DNA from: an uncultured Clostridia bacterium | GTDB taxonomy: Bacteria; Bacillota; Clostridia; Christensenellales; DTU072 | Direction of reading: 5' to 3' | Assembly (NCBI GenBank): GCA_944349735.1 | Contig: CALVNM010000012.1 | Location: 1 to 43,274, forward strand | Length of the DNA stretch: 43,274 nt | Part shown: positions 10,276 to 18,139 of the stretch, one piece after another | How the letters are laid out: every line of letters begins with the position of its first letter | How positions within the stretch are numbered: position 1 is the first letter of the stretch | Program-made: the position numbers and the translations under genes | Notes under the pieces: model-generated | Seen by the model: the letters and a program-made list of their open reading frames with translations, nothing else | Told to the model about the DNA's origin: nothing | Databases searched by the model: none

Positions 10276-10380
10276 GTATTTTGCGCGCATTTATTCTACC
10301 ATATAAAAAATGCCGAAGCGAGACGCCTGCTCGTATTCTTACATACGGTATTGCGTGCCGCTTCGGCTTTAATATTTAGT
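10276..10380. repeat. Structured repeat element, copy 1 (diverged)
   Basis: The left edge, GTATTTTGCGCG at 10276-10287, matches the left inverted end of copy 2 and is followed by a similar AT-rich segment with an A-run (10305-10310). The core at 10312-10367 folds into a 9-bp outer stem GCCGAAGCG/CGCTTCGGC, an inner ACG/CGT stem and an apical CGTAT/ATACG hairpin. It matches the core of copy 2 at 50 of 56 positions, including 38 in a row. The right terminal repeat is degenerate here. Read on the minus strand, the core is followed by six T residues and would act as a terminator. Confidence 0.75.
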
Positions 10381-10399
10381 TTGTGCGCGGTTAGCTAAT

Positions 10400-10582
10400 T
10401 TATCGGTTTGGTCGTTTAGGAACGTATGACAGCGATTTCAGATGATTTTTGTGCAAGACGAGAGCGAAACGCCGAAAGCGCTGTATACCATACGCGCCGA
10501 GGCGAGGAATTCGGTTTCGCCGAATATTGCGCAAAAGGCGCTGAAAGAGCGTGTGTATTTTGCGCGTATATATTAACCTCAT
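10400..10582 (-). CDS. Doubtful 60-residue open frame between the two repeats
   Basis: The frame gives a very basic 60-residue peptide, rich in arginine and leucine (for example 'RFRRFALVLHKNHLKSL'), with no recognised domain. It begins inside the left inverted end of repeat copy 2 and lies just downstream of that copy's minus-strand terminator, and no ribosome site precedes it. The DNA also contains the hairpin ATTCGG/CCGAAT (10509-10525). It is more likely part of a dispersed non-coding repeat or an RNA than a real gene. Confidence 0.15.
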   Translation of the reverse strand: MRLIYTRKIHTLFQRLLRNIRRNRIPRLGAYGIQRFRRFALVLHKNHLKSLSYVPKRPNR

Positions 10583-10675
10583 AAAAAAAACCGAAGCGGG
10601 ACGTTAGCTCGTATTCTTACATACGGTATTGCGTGCCGCTTCGGTATTTTAATTATTTATTCACGCGCAAAATAC
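10555..10675. repeat. 121-bp structured element, copy 2, with 13-bp inverted ends
   Basis: The element is bounded by perfect 13-bp inverted ends, GTATTTTGCGCGT (10555-10567) and ACGCGCAAAATAC (10663-10675). Its core at 10590-10645 is the hairpin shared with copy 1. The outermost stem pair changes from G-C in copy 1 to A-T here, a compensatory change. Its right edge directly abuts the stop codon of the ABC exporter gene. Size and symmetry resemble a MITE or REP-type element, but no target-site duplication was found. Confidence 0.7.
10583..10645 (-). terminator. Minus-strand terminator of the marR-ABC operon
   Basis: On the minus strand the stem ACCGAAGCG/CGCTTCGGT (10590-10645) is followed immediately by a run of eight T residues (10590-10583). 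It begins 31 bases after the stop codon of the second ABC subunit, a suitable place for an intrinsic terminator. On the plus strand the same hairpin is followed by ATTTTAATTATTT, so it could also stop transcription from the left. Confidence 0.8.
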
Positions 10676-12607
10676 TTACTCCAATTCGAATGCGCCTGTA
10701 TACAGCTTGTAATAGGTTCCTTTCAGCGCGAGCAACTCGTCGTGCGTGCCGCGTTCGATTATCCTGCCGTGATCGAGAACGAGTATCATATCGGAATTGC
10801 GTACCGTGCTGAGTCTGTGCGCTATTACGAATACCGTCCTGCCTTTCATGAGGTTATCCATTCCGCGTTGGACGATAGCCTCGGTACGCGTGTCTATCGA
10901 ACTTGTAGCCTCGTCGAGTATCATCACGGGCGGATCTTCGAGCGCCGCTCTCGCTATGGATATGAGCTGCCTCTGTCCCTGCGAAAGCTCGGAGCCGTTG
11001 TTCGTAAGCATAGTATCGTAACCTTTAGGCAGGCGCGTGATGAAGTCATGCGCTCCCGCGAGTTTCGCCGCCGCTTCCAGCTCTTCCTGCGTCGCGTCCA
11101 GCTTACCGTAACGGATATTGTCCGCGACGGTGCCGGTGAAGAGGTTGATGTCCTGAAGCACCATTCCGAGAGAACGCCTCAAATCGGCTTTCTTTATCTT
11201 GTTTACGTTGATGCCGTCGTAACGTATCTTACCGTCCTGTATGTCGTAGAAGCGGTTGATAAGATTGGTGATCGTCGTCTTGCCCGCGCCGGTAGCTCCC
11301 ACGAAAGCTATCTTTTCACCCGATTTCGCGTTTATGCTGACGTCGTGCAGGACTATCTTGTCCGAAGTGTAGCCGAAATCCACCTCGAACATCTCTATGT
11401 TGCCTTTAAGCTCCACATATGTGGTGGTATCGGTAGCTTTATGATAATGCTTCCACGCCCATTGTCCCGTGCGCTCAGCGCTTTCCGTTAGCGTTCCGTC
11501 GGGATTCTTGACGACGTTGACAAGCATGACGTATCCGTTATCCGCTTCCGGCTCTTCGTCCAGAAGCTCGAAAATTCTTCCAGCACCCGCAAGTCCCATG
11601 GCTACCATATTGACCTGCATCGAGGTCTGCCCTATCATCATTGCCATCTGACGGGCTATGCTCAAGAAGTAAACGATAACGCCGATACTTATGACGTTTA
11701 TGCCCTGAAGCCCTACGTTCATAGCTTTGTACAGCAGGAGCAATCCGCCGAACACTGCCAGTAAAACGTACATTATGTTGCCTATATTGTTAAGTATGGG
11801 CATCAGAATGTTGCCGTATCGGTTGGCGCGCGAAGAATCCGAATACAGTTTGTCGTTCAGTTCCACGAATTTGGCTTTGCCTTCTTCCTCGTGGTTGAAC
11901 ACTTTGACGACCTTCTGTCCGTTGACCATTTCTTCGATATAGCCTTCGGCAGCTGCAAGCGAACGCTGCTGACTCATCATATATTTTGCGGAGCCACCTC
12001 CCACCACTTTGACAATAAAGAACATGACGCAGATGATCACTATCACGAGAAGCGTCATCCACAGACTGTAGTATATCATCATCACGAATATCGCCACCAG
12101 GCTTATAAGGCTCTGGAATATCTGCGGGAGGCTCTGCCCTATCATCTGACGGAGCGCGTCGGTATCGTTGGTATACGTGGACATTATGTCGCCGTGAGCA
12201 TGCGTATCGAAATATTTGATGGGAAGCGATTCCATCTTATGGAACATATCCACGCGGAAGCGCTTGAGCGTGCCCTGAGTGATTATCGCGCCCAGTCTGG
12301 TGTACAGGAAAGACGCGATAACGCCTACCACGTATATCGACCCCATGGTCACGAGGATCTTGATAAGATCTTTCGCCACCGCATCCATTCCGTTCTGAAT
12401 GCCCGGGACGATACAATCGTCGATAAGTTCCTGCAAATAAGTATTGGCTATAACGCCCGATATAGAGCTTGCCACTATACACAGCGCAACTATTATCCAA
12501 TACGCCTTGTAACCCGAAAAGACGTATTTGATCAAACGGGGAACGGTGCCTTTCCTGATTTTCGGCATCGCCTGCATTCCTTTCTGCATCATAGGACCTC
12601 TAGGCAT
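10676..12607 (-). CDS. ABC exporter, catalytically canonical half (permease-ATPase)
   Basis: This 643-residue half-transporter has an N-terminal six-helix exporter domain (about residues 30-340) and a C-terminal ATPase. Visible motifs are Walker A 'GATGAGKTT' (about 436), a signature reading LSQGQ instead of LSGGQ (about 540), Walker B with catalytic glutamate 'VMILDEATS' (about 560) and the switch histidine in 'VIAHRLST' (about 596). An insert of roughly 45 residues (about 355-400) separates the two domains. The upstream gene overlaps by 8 bp and encodes a partner with the complementary degenerate sites, so a heterodimeric drug or lipid exporter is inferred. Two downstream hairpins end the operon. 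The substrate is not predictable. ATG 12607 follows GGAGG inside the upstream gene. Confidence 0.92.
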   Translation of the reverse strand: MPRGPMMQKGMQAMPKIRKGTVPRLIKYVFSGYKAYWIIVALCIVASSISGVIANTYLQELIDDCIVPGIQNGMDAVAKDLIKILVTMGSIYVVGVIASFLYTRLGAIITQGTLKRFRVDMFHKMESLPIKYFDTHAHGDIMSTYTNDTDALRQMIGQSLPQIFQSLISLVAIFVMMIYYSLWMTLLVIVIICVMFFIVKVVGGGSAKYMMSQQRSLAAAEGYIEEMVNGQKVVKVFNHEEEGKAKFVELNDKLYSDSSRANRYGNILMPILNNIGNIMYVLLAVFGGLLLLYKAMNVGLQGINVISIGVIVYFLSIARQMAMMIGQTSMQVNMVAMGLAGAGRIFELLDEEPEADNGYVMLVNVVKNPDGTLTESAERTGQWAWKHYHKATDTTTYVELKGNIEMFEVDFGYTSDKIVLHDVSINAKSGEKIAFVGATGAGKTTITNLINRFYDIQDGKIRYDGINVNKIKKADLRRSLGMVLQDINLFTGTVADNIRYGKLDATQEELEAAAKLAGAHDFITRLPKGYDTMLTNNGSELSQGQRQLISIARAALEDPPVMILDEATSSIDTRTEAIVQRGMDNLMKGRTVFVIAHRLSTVRNSDMILVLDHGRIIERGTHDELLALKGTYYKLYTGAFELE

Positions 12608-14345
12608 TTTCCTCTTCCTCCTTTCCGCCGGACTGCGTCTCGTATACTTCGCGGTAGATCTCGGAAGTTTTCATCAGTTCTTCGTGGGTACCTCTGTCGA
12701 CTATCTTACCGCCGCTCATTACGAGGATAAGATCCGCGTCTTCCACGGAAACCACGCGTTGCGCTATTATTATCTTGGTCGTGTCGGGGATCTCCTCGCG
12801 CATAGCCTTACGGATAAGCGCGTCGGTCTTCGTATCCACCGCCGACGTGGAGTCGTCGAGAATAAGTATCTTGGGCTTCTTGAGAAGAGCGCGCGCTATA
12901 CAAAGACGCTGCTTCTGTCCGCCCGACACGTTAGTGCCGCCCTGCTCGATGAAGGTATCGTACTTGTCGGGCATCTCCTCGATAAACTCGTGCGCCTGCG
13001 CCAGTTTACAAACGCGCTCGATCTCCTCGTCGGTAGCGTACTTATTGCCCCAGCGGAGATTCTCTTTGATCGTGCCCGCAAACAATACGTTCTTCTGCAA
13101 CACCACGGATACCGCGTCTCTGAGCGCCGCGAGATCGTATTCCTTCACGTTCCTGTCGCCCACGAGCAATTCGCCTTCGGACACGTCGTACAGCCTCGGT
13201 ATAAGCTGTATAAGCGTCGATTTAGACGAACCGGTGCCACCGATGATTCCTACCGTCATACCCGATTTTATCTCGAGATTTATGTCCTCGAGCGCGTTGC
13301 GCTCCGCTTTCTCGGAATAACGGAAATTTACGTCTCGGAAGGATATGTCGCCGTTCGGGACTTCTTTTACGCCGTTTTCGGGAGAAACGAGAGTAGGCTT
13401 ACGGTTCAGCACCTCGGTGATACGTTTGGCTGATTCGATCGACATCGTTATCATTACCATTATCATTGAGAGCATCATCATCGACGCCATTATCTGCGTG
13501 GCGTATCCTATCAATGCCGAAAGCTGTCCGGTGGTAAGTTCGCTCTCCTTGGTATCGATAATGAGAGTCGATCCGTATGCCGCGACTATCATTATCACCG
13601 TGTATATCATAAACATCATGATAGGATTGTTGAGAGCAAGTATTTTTTCGGCGTAAGTAAAATCGCTTCTTACCCTCTCGACCGCTTCTCCGAATTTTTC
13701 CTTCTCGTAATCCTCTCTCACGAACGCTTTTACCACGCGGATACCGCGCACGTTTTCCTGCACGGAATTGTTCAAAGCGTCGTAACGCTTGAAGATCTTA
13801 CGGAAGAAAGGCATTACCTTAAGTACGATGATGGCGAGCGCGCCGCCGAGCACGGGTACCGCCGCAAGGAATATAAGCGCTATTTTCCAGTTGATGCTGA
13901 AACTCATCGCAAACGCGAAAACGAGCATGAGCGGCGTCCTTATCGCGCCGCGTATTATCATCTGGTAAGCGTTCTGAAGGTTGGTGACGTCGGTAGTCAT
14001 ACGCGTCACGAGCGACGAAGCCGAGAAATCGTCTATTTCGCGGAAAGAAAACTCCTGAAGCGCGAAATACATATCCTGTCTCAGGTTTTTCGCAAGCCCC
14101 GTGGACGCTATAGCGGCGTACTTACCGCCGAGGATACCGCATACGAGCGATATTACCGCCATTGCCACGAGTATGAGTCCGTACTTTAGTATAGGTTCCA
14201 TACCCTTGTCGAAATTGTCGATAAGTATCGCCATTATCATCGGGATGACCGTCTCCATAACGACTTCGACCACGATGAATGCCGGAGTAAGTATCGACGG
14301 TAGTTTATATTCTCTGACGCTTTTTCCGATAGTTTTAATTACCAT
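12600..14345 (-). CDS. ABC exporter, degenerate-site half (permease-ATPase)
   Basis: This 581-residue half-transporter joins an exporter-type membrane domain (about 1-310) to an ATPase. Walker A is 'GGTGSSKST' (about 370) and the signature 'VSGGQ' (about 473). The residue after Walker B aspartate is D rather than E ('LILDDSTS', about 496), and the switch histidine is replaced by Q ('IIIAQRVVS', about 529). Heterodimeric exporters such as TM287/288 and LmrCD show this asymmetry: one hydrolytically weak site and one active site. ATG 14345 follows AAAGGAGG and overlaps the marR stop region by 11 bp; the partner gene overlaps the 3' end by 8 bp. Tight coupling suggests one-to-one synthesis with the partner and control by the upstream MarR repressor. 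Confidence 0.93.
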   Translation of the reverse strand: MVIKTIGKSVREYKLPSILTPAFIVVEVVMETVIPMIMAILIDNFDKGMEPILKYGLILVAMAVISLVCGILGGKYAAIASTGLAKNLRQDMYFALQEFSFREIDDFSASSLVTRMTTDVTNLQNAYQMIIRGAIRTPLMLVFAFAMSFSINWKIALIFLAAVPVLGGALAIIVLKVMPFFRKIFKRYDALNNSVQENVRGIRVVKAFVREDYEKEKFGEAVERVRSDFTYAEKILALNNPIMMFMIYTVIMIVAAYGSTLIIDTKESELTTGQLSALIGYATQIMASMMMLSMIMVMITMSIESAKRITEVLNRKPTLVSPENGVKEVPNGDISFRDVNFRYSEKAERNALEDINLEIKSGMTVGIIGGTGSSKSTLIQLIPRLYDVSEGELLVGDRNVKEYDLAALRDAVSVVLQKNVLFAGTIKENLRWGNKYATDEEIERVCKLAQAHEFIEEMPDKYDTFIEQGGTNVSGGQKQRLCIARALLKKPKILILDDSTSAVDTKTDALIRKAMREEIPDTTKIIIAQRVVSVEDADLILVMSGGKIVDRGTHEELMKTSEIYREVYETQSGGKEEEENA

Positions 14346-14796
14346 CCGATTTACCTCCTTTAGAATATATGTTACTTAGGTTTTCTTTAATCTTATCCAT
14401 TACCGTAAACAGCGCATCCGCTTCTTCTTGAGAAATGTCCCGGAACATCGCGCTTTCGAGCTGTTCAAGATCGGCTACTATACGGTTGTGACTCTCTACG
14501 GCTTTGGGCGTAAGCGAAATCTTCTTGAGGCGTGCGTCTCGTTCAACCGCTTCGCGCGTGATATACCCTTTGCGCTCCATACTGTCGAGCGTAGCGGTGA
14601 CGGTAGAGCGCGCTATGTCGAATTCCGCTTCTATATCCTTCTGGAATATCTCTTTGCCGGCGTTTTTCATAAGAAAACCGATGAGCATCCCCTGTCCGGG
14701 CGTAACGCGAGGATCCTTGCCCTTTCTGTACTTGGCAAGCACCTTATGGAGCATATTGTCGACTTCGCGCATGTCGCGCAGAAATTTACGTGCCAT
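14335..14796 (-). CDS. MarR-family transcriptional regulator of the ABC exporter
   Basis: The 153-residue protein has the MarR layout: an N-terminal dimerisation helix, a winged helix-turn-helix with 'IFQKDIEAEFDIARSTVTATL' cut by the recognition helix (about residues 50-75), the wing 'ITREAVERDARLKKISLT' (about 80-98) and C-terminal dimer helices. It is the first gene of the exporter operon and overlaps the next gene by 11 bp. A good ribosome site (GGAGG, 14808-14804) precedes ATG 14796. A near-perfect palindrome covers the promoter start region, so it probably represses its own operon and is released by a ligand exported by the pump. The ligand is unknown. Confidence 0.92.
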   Translation of the reverse strand: MARKFLRDMREVDNMLHKVLAKYRKGKDPRVTPGQGMLIGFLMKNAGKEIFQKDIEAEFDIARSTVTATLDSMERKGYITREAVERDARLKKISLTPKAVESHNRIVADLEQLESAMFRDISQEEADALFTVMDKIKENLSNIYSKGGKSDGN

Positions 14797-14820
14797 TGTC
14801 TTTCCTCCGGAAAAACCCAG

Positions 14821-14840
14821 ATTGTTAGTACGCTAACAAT
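14821..14840. promoter_or_regulatory. MarR operator candidate (20-bp palindrome)
   Basis: Two perfect 8-bp arms, ATTGTTAG and CTAACAAT, are separated by 4 bases. The palindrome overlaps the end of the -10 hexamer and the expected transcription start of the marR-ABC operon, where a bound MarR dimer would block transcription. Size and symmetry fit MarR sites; the match to this regulator is inferred from position. Confidence 0.75.
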
Positions 14841-14867
14841 TATATGCCGCAAATATTGACGTGTCAA
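14839..14867 (-). promoter_or_regulatory. Sigma-A promoter of the marR-ABC operon
   Basis: On the minus strand a perfect TTGACA (14867-14862) and a perfect TATAAT (14844-14839) are separated by exactly 17 bases. The start codon of marR follows about 43 bases downstream of the -10. This is the strongest promoter match in the window. Confidence 0.9.
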
Positions 14868-14906
14868 CTTTTTTACATACGAATTTAAGTTTTTCCTGTT
14901 TGACGA

Positions 14907-14940
14907 AACCGGCTCCCGCGACGTGTCGCAAAAGCCGGTT
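14907..14940. terminator. Inverted repeat after the gcv operon, weak terminator candidate
   Basis: AACCGGCT (14907-14914) pairs with AGCCGGTT (14933-14940), and an inner GCGAC/GTCGC hairpin extends the structure. It lies 57 bases after the gcvPB stop on the minus strand. No T-run follows on either strand, so it may stop transcription poorly or serve as a 3'-end stabiliser. Confidence 0.4.
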
Positions 14941-14996
14941 CTGAAATATAAAATCTCACTTTAAGGTAACTTTATTGAATTATACGGCAGCCTTTT

Positions 14997-16436
14997 TTAC
15001 TGTTTCTTCCATCTTAGCTTCTGGCTCCTGGCTGCGAGTATCTCGTCGGGACGAGAGATCGGAGCGGAATGCGGAGCTTTTTTGAGAGTCTCCGGAGTTT
15101 CCTTGGCTTCCGCATATATCTCGCGCAATACCGCTATCGCCTCATCGAGAGTCGCCTTATCCTCTGTCTCGGTAGGTTCGAACATCAGAGCTTCGTGTAC
15201 GATAGCGGGGAAGTACATCGTCGGCGGATGCATGCCGCGGTCTATCATAGCTTTGGCTATGTCCATCGCCGTCACTCCCGTCTCCTCTTTCAGCTTCTCG
15301 ACGGACGCAACGAACTCATGCATGCAACATCTTCCTTCCTCGGTCGAATAGAGATCGGAGATATTGGACTTGAGGTAGTTGGCGTTAAGCACCGCGCCTT
15401 CGGCGCTGCGACGTATGCCTTCCGCTCCGAGCGTAAGTATATAGGCGTAAGCCTTGAGGTACACGAGGAAATTACCGTAAAAAGAACTGACTTTTCCTAT
15501 GCTGTCTTCGGAATACGCAAAGGCGTATTTGCCGTCATCTTTCCTTACGACGCGGGGATCGGGAAGATATTTTTCGAGCGCGGCTTTACAGCCTACCGGA
15601 CCCGAGCCGGGTCCGCCGCCGCCGTGCGGCGTCGAAAATGTTTTGTGAAGGTTGAGATGCACGACGTCGAAGCCCATGTCTCCCGGACGGACTATGCCCA
15701 TCACCGCGTTGAGATTGGCGCCGTCGTAATACAGCAATCCGCCTGCGGAATGAACTATTTCCGCTATCTCCTCGATATTTTTCTCGAAAAGTCCGAGCGT
15801 GGTCGGGTTAGTGAGCATAAGAGCAGCCGTATCCGCGCCCGCCGCCGCTCTCAGCGCGTCGAGATCGACGCCTTTGTCACGATCTGAAGGTATATTGATT
15901 ACTTCGAATCCCGCCATCGCCGCACTCGCCGGATTGGTGCCGTGAGCGCTGTCGGGGACGATTATTTTTTTGCGCGCGAAATCTCCTCTGCCCTTGTGAT
16001 ACGCGTTTATGATACTTAGTCCGGTGTACTCGCCGTGCGCTCCCGCCGCGGGCTGTAAGGTCACGGCGTCCATACCGGTTATTTCCTTGAGAGCTTCGCC
16101 GAGCGAGTAGATCACCTCGAGCGCGCCTTGCACCGATTTTTCGGGCGCGAGCGGATGAATGTCGGTAAAACCGGAAAGCGCGGCGATCTCTTCGTCAAGC
16201 TTGGGATTATATTTCATCGTGCAGGAGCCGAGAGGATAGAAACCGTTGTCCACGCCGAAAGCCTCGCGCGACAGCGCCGTATAATGGCGCACGAGCGTCA
16301 CTTCGGGGATCTCGGGGAAATCGAGTTCCTGTCTCACGGCGCACTTGAGCGTATATGTCGGAACGTCGGGTCTCCTTATCGTAGCGGCGCGCGCGCCGCG
16401 AGAGGATCTTTCGAAAATAAGTTTATCCGCTTTCAT
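14997..16436 (-). CDS. gcvPB: Glycine dehydrogenase (decarboxylating) subunit 2
   Basis: This is the C-terminal-half subunit of the split P protein. With subunit 1 it decarboxylates glycine and passes the aminomethyl group to the lipoyl arm of GcvH. The pyridoxal-phosphate lysine is visible in 'NLHKTFSTPHGGGGPG' (Lys265), followed by the glycine-rich loop typical of the family. The 479-residue length is normal for this subunit. ATG 16436 overlaps the gcvPA stop as ATGA, giving translational coupling and matching stoichiometry. It is the last gene of gcvT-gcvH-gcvPA-gcvPB. No dihydrolipoamide dehydrogenase (L protein) or lipoate ligase gene is present nearby, so these must be encoded elsewhere. 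Confidence 0.97.
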   Translation of the reverse strand: MKADKLIFERSSRGARAATIRRPDVPTYTLKCAVRQELDFPEIPEVTLVRHYTALSREAFGVDNGFYPLGSCTMKYNPKLDEEIAALSGFTDIHPLAPEKSVQGALEVIYSLGEALKEITGMDAVTLQPAAGAHGEYTGLSIINAYHKGRGDFARKKIIVPDSAHGTNPASAAMAGFEVINIPSDRDKGVDLDALRAAAGADTAALMLTNPTTLGLFEKNIEEIAEIVHSAGGLLYYDGANLNAVMGIVRPGDMGFDVVHLNLHKTFSTPHGGGGPGSGPVGCKAALEKYLPDPRVVRKDDGKYAFAYSEDSIGKVSSFYGNFLVYLKAYAYILTLGAEGIRRSAEGAVLNANYLKSNISDLYSTEEGRCCMHEFVASVEKLKEETGVTAMDIAKAMIDRGMHPPTMYFPAIVHEALMFEPTETEDKATLDEAIAVLREIYAEAKETPETLKKAPHSAPISRPDEILAARSQKLRWKKQ

Positions 16437-17743
16437 ATCGCGCCTCCGATAAGCTCCGCGGCTTCGTCTATCTCGTCTTTGGAATTAAGCTCCGTAAAGC
16501 ACCAGAGTATCGCGTCGTCGTCGAGCTTGAGCCCGCCGAGAATGTCGCGCTTGTCCAAGGCGTCCAGTATAGCGTCCGCTTTCCCGGGGGAAACGGTCAC
16601 AAATTCATGGAAAAATTCGCCGTCATAGCGTAGTTTAAGTCCCGCTTCCGTGAACTTTTTCGCCGCGTAATGGGCGTACGACACGCATGCCGAAGCCACT
16701 TCGCGCATGCCCTCTTTACCCATGGCTCCCATATAAACCGCAGCCGTCAGCGCGCACAAAGCCTCGTTGGAACAGATATTGGACGACGCTCTCTCGCGCT
16801 TGATATGCTGCTCGCGCGGCTGCAACGTAAGCACGTACGCCTTACGCATGTCCCTGTCGACGGTCTCGCCCACTATCCTTCCGGGTATCTTGCGGACGTC
16901 CTTGTCTTTACATGCGAGAAATCCGAGATACGGTCCTCCGAACGCAAGACTCATACCCAAAGGCTGTCCTTCGCCCACGGCTATGTCTGCGCCGCATTCG
17001 GCGGGAGCAGCGAGCAGCCCGAGAGCTATGGGGTTACAGCCTACTATGAATTTCGCTCCTTTGGCGTGCGCCTCCGAACCGATAGCGCTCAGATCTTCGA
17101 TCAGTCCGTAATAATTGGGCTGTTCGACGTAAACCGATGCCGAGTCCTCCCCGAGAGCCGAACGCAACGCGCCGAGATCGGTCACGCCGTTTAGGTCGGG
17201 CAGCACGACGAGTTCCATACCCTTGGCGGAAAGATACGTCTTCATCACCTTGAGCGTATCGGGACGCACGTTGCCGGACGCGATCACTTTGATGCGGTTG
17301 CGTTCACAGGTCATGAGCGCGGCTTCCGCCGCGGCGGTCGCGCCGTTATACAGACTTGCGTTAGACACGTCCATACCGGTGAGAAGCGCGATATAAGTCT
17401 GATATTCGTACATGGCGCGTAATATCCCTTGCGACATCTCGGCCTGATACGGGGTATACGCCGTGACGAATTCCGAACGCGAAACCATCGCCTTCACCAC
17501 GCTCGGAATATAATGGCGGTACGCGCCCGCTCCGCGCATACAACTACGGTAAACGCGGTTAGTCGAAGCGATACCCGCCAATTTCTCTGCGACTTCCTGT
17601 TGAGAAAGTCCGCCGGGAAGTCCGAGCGACTTTACTTTCAGTTTCTCGGGAACGTCCTTAAAAAGTTCGCTTACGTTACTCACTCCGATCGAAACGAGCA
17701 TATCCGCGCGTTCCCGATCCGTTACCGGAATATAATCGGACAT
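16433..17743 (-). CDS. gcvPA: Glycine dehydrogenase (decarboxylating) subunit 1
   Basis: This is the N-terminal-half subunit of the split P protein, 436 residues, which pairs with GcvPB to form the active heterotetramer. Typical segments are 'YIPVTDRERADML' at the start, 'TPYQAEMSQGILRAMYEYQ' and 'NICSNEALCALTAAVYM'. The chosen start ATG 17743 lies one base after the gcvH stop and matches the conserved family N-terminus; a longer frame to 17800 would run through the end of gcvH and is rejected. The ribosome site is weak (AAGGCGGGG), so coupling to gcvH translation is likely. It overlaps gcvPB by 4 bp. Confidence 0.96.
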   Translation of the reverse strand: MSDYIPVTDRERADMLVSIGVSNVSELFKDVPEKLKVKSLGLPGGLSQQEVAEKLAGIASTNRVYRSCMRGAGAYRHYIPSVVKAMVSRSEFVTAYTPYQAEMSQGILRAMYEYQTYIALLTGMDVSNASLYNGATAAAEAALMTCERNRIKVIASGNVRPDTLKVMKTYLSAKGMELVVLPDLNGVTDLGALRSALGEDSASVYVEQPNYYGLIEDLSAIGSEAHAKGAKFIVGCNPIALGLLAAPAECGADIAVGEGQPLGMSLAFGGPYLGFLACKDKDVRKIPGRIVGETVDRDMRKAYVLTLQPREQHIKRERASSNICSNEALCALTAAVYMGAMGKEGMREVASACVSYAHYAAKKFTEAGLKLRYDGEFFHEFVTVSPGKADAILDALDKRDILGGLKLDDDAILWCFTELNSKDEIDEAAELIGGAI

Positions 17744-17744
17744 C

Positions 17745-18098
17745 TCAAAGCCCCGCCTTATAAGTATCTTCGTCGATAAGTCCCTCGGGAATACCGTCAA
17801 TCTCCAGTTCGCATATCCAAGCCGCCATGGCGTCCTCGTTGATAAGCTCGGGCGCGTCCTCGAGCGCGGTATTTACGGCGGTCACTACGCCGCTGACGGG
17901 AGAATATATCTCCGAAGCCGCTTTTACGGATTCCACTTCGCACAGCCTTTCGCCCGCGTTGGCGCGGGCGCCGACTTCGGGAAGTTCCACGTAAACCACG
18001 TCTCCGAGTTCGCCTGCCGCGTAATCCGTGATGCCTACTTTCGCCGTGTTGCCGTTAACGTCCGCCCATTCGTGCGACTTCGAAAAATAAAGACTCAT
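17745..18098 (-). CDS. gcvH: Glycine cleavage system H protein
   Basis: The 117-residue lipoyl carrier shuttles the aminomethyl intermediate between the P and T proteins. The lipoylated lysine is Lys59 in 'CEVESVKAASE', preceded by the usual 'SKSHEW' N-terminus and 'VGITDYAAGELGDVVYVELP' region cut to the family pattern. It is slightly shorter than the common 125-130 residues. ATG 18098 has an AGAGGTG site. It sits 41 bases after gcvT and one base before gcvPA. Confidence 0.97.
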   Translation of the reverse strand: MSLYFSKSHEWADVNGNTAKVGITDYAAGELGDVVYVELPEVGARANAGERLCEVESVKAASEIYSPVSGVVTAVNTALEDAPELINEDAMAAWICELEIDGIPEGLIDEDTYKAGL

Positions 18099-18139
18099 AC
18101 TGCACCTCTTTATAAATTATTTACGGGAATACCCGCTGT

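Larger units (their letters stand above)
10081..10675. other. Gene-poor repeat patch between convergent transcription units
   Basis: About 600 bases separate the acyltransferase terminator from the end of the ABC-exporter operon. The patch holds an 18-bp direct repeat (10160 and 10222), a GC-rich inverted repeat (GCGCCCG at 10234-10240 with CGGGCGC at 10251-10257), two copies of a structured 56-nt hairpin and a 222-base spacer between them. No convincing protein gene is seen; the one 60-codon minus-strand frame is listed separately with low confidence. Confidence 0.8.

Noticed and set aside
10150..10660. Possible CRISPR array in the repeat patch
   Set aside because: Only two copies of each repeat exist, spacing is irregular, repeats differ in kind and no cas gene is present.
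10742..13433. Plus-strand frames opposite the ABC exporter (10742-11491, 11891-12730, 12528-13433)
   Set aside because: They are antisense to two clear ABC subunits with complete motifs and show histidine/arginine-rich shadow composition.
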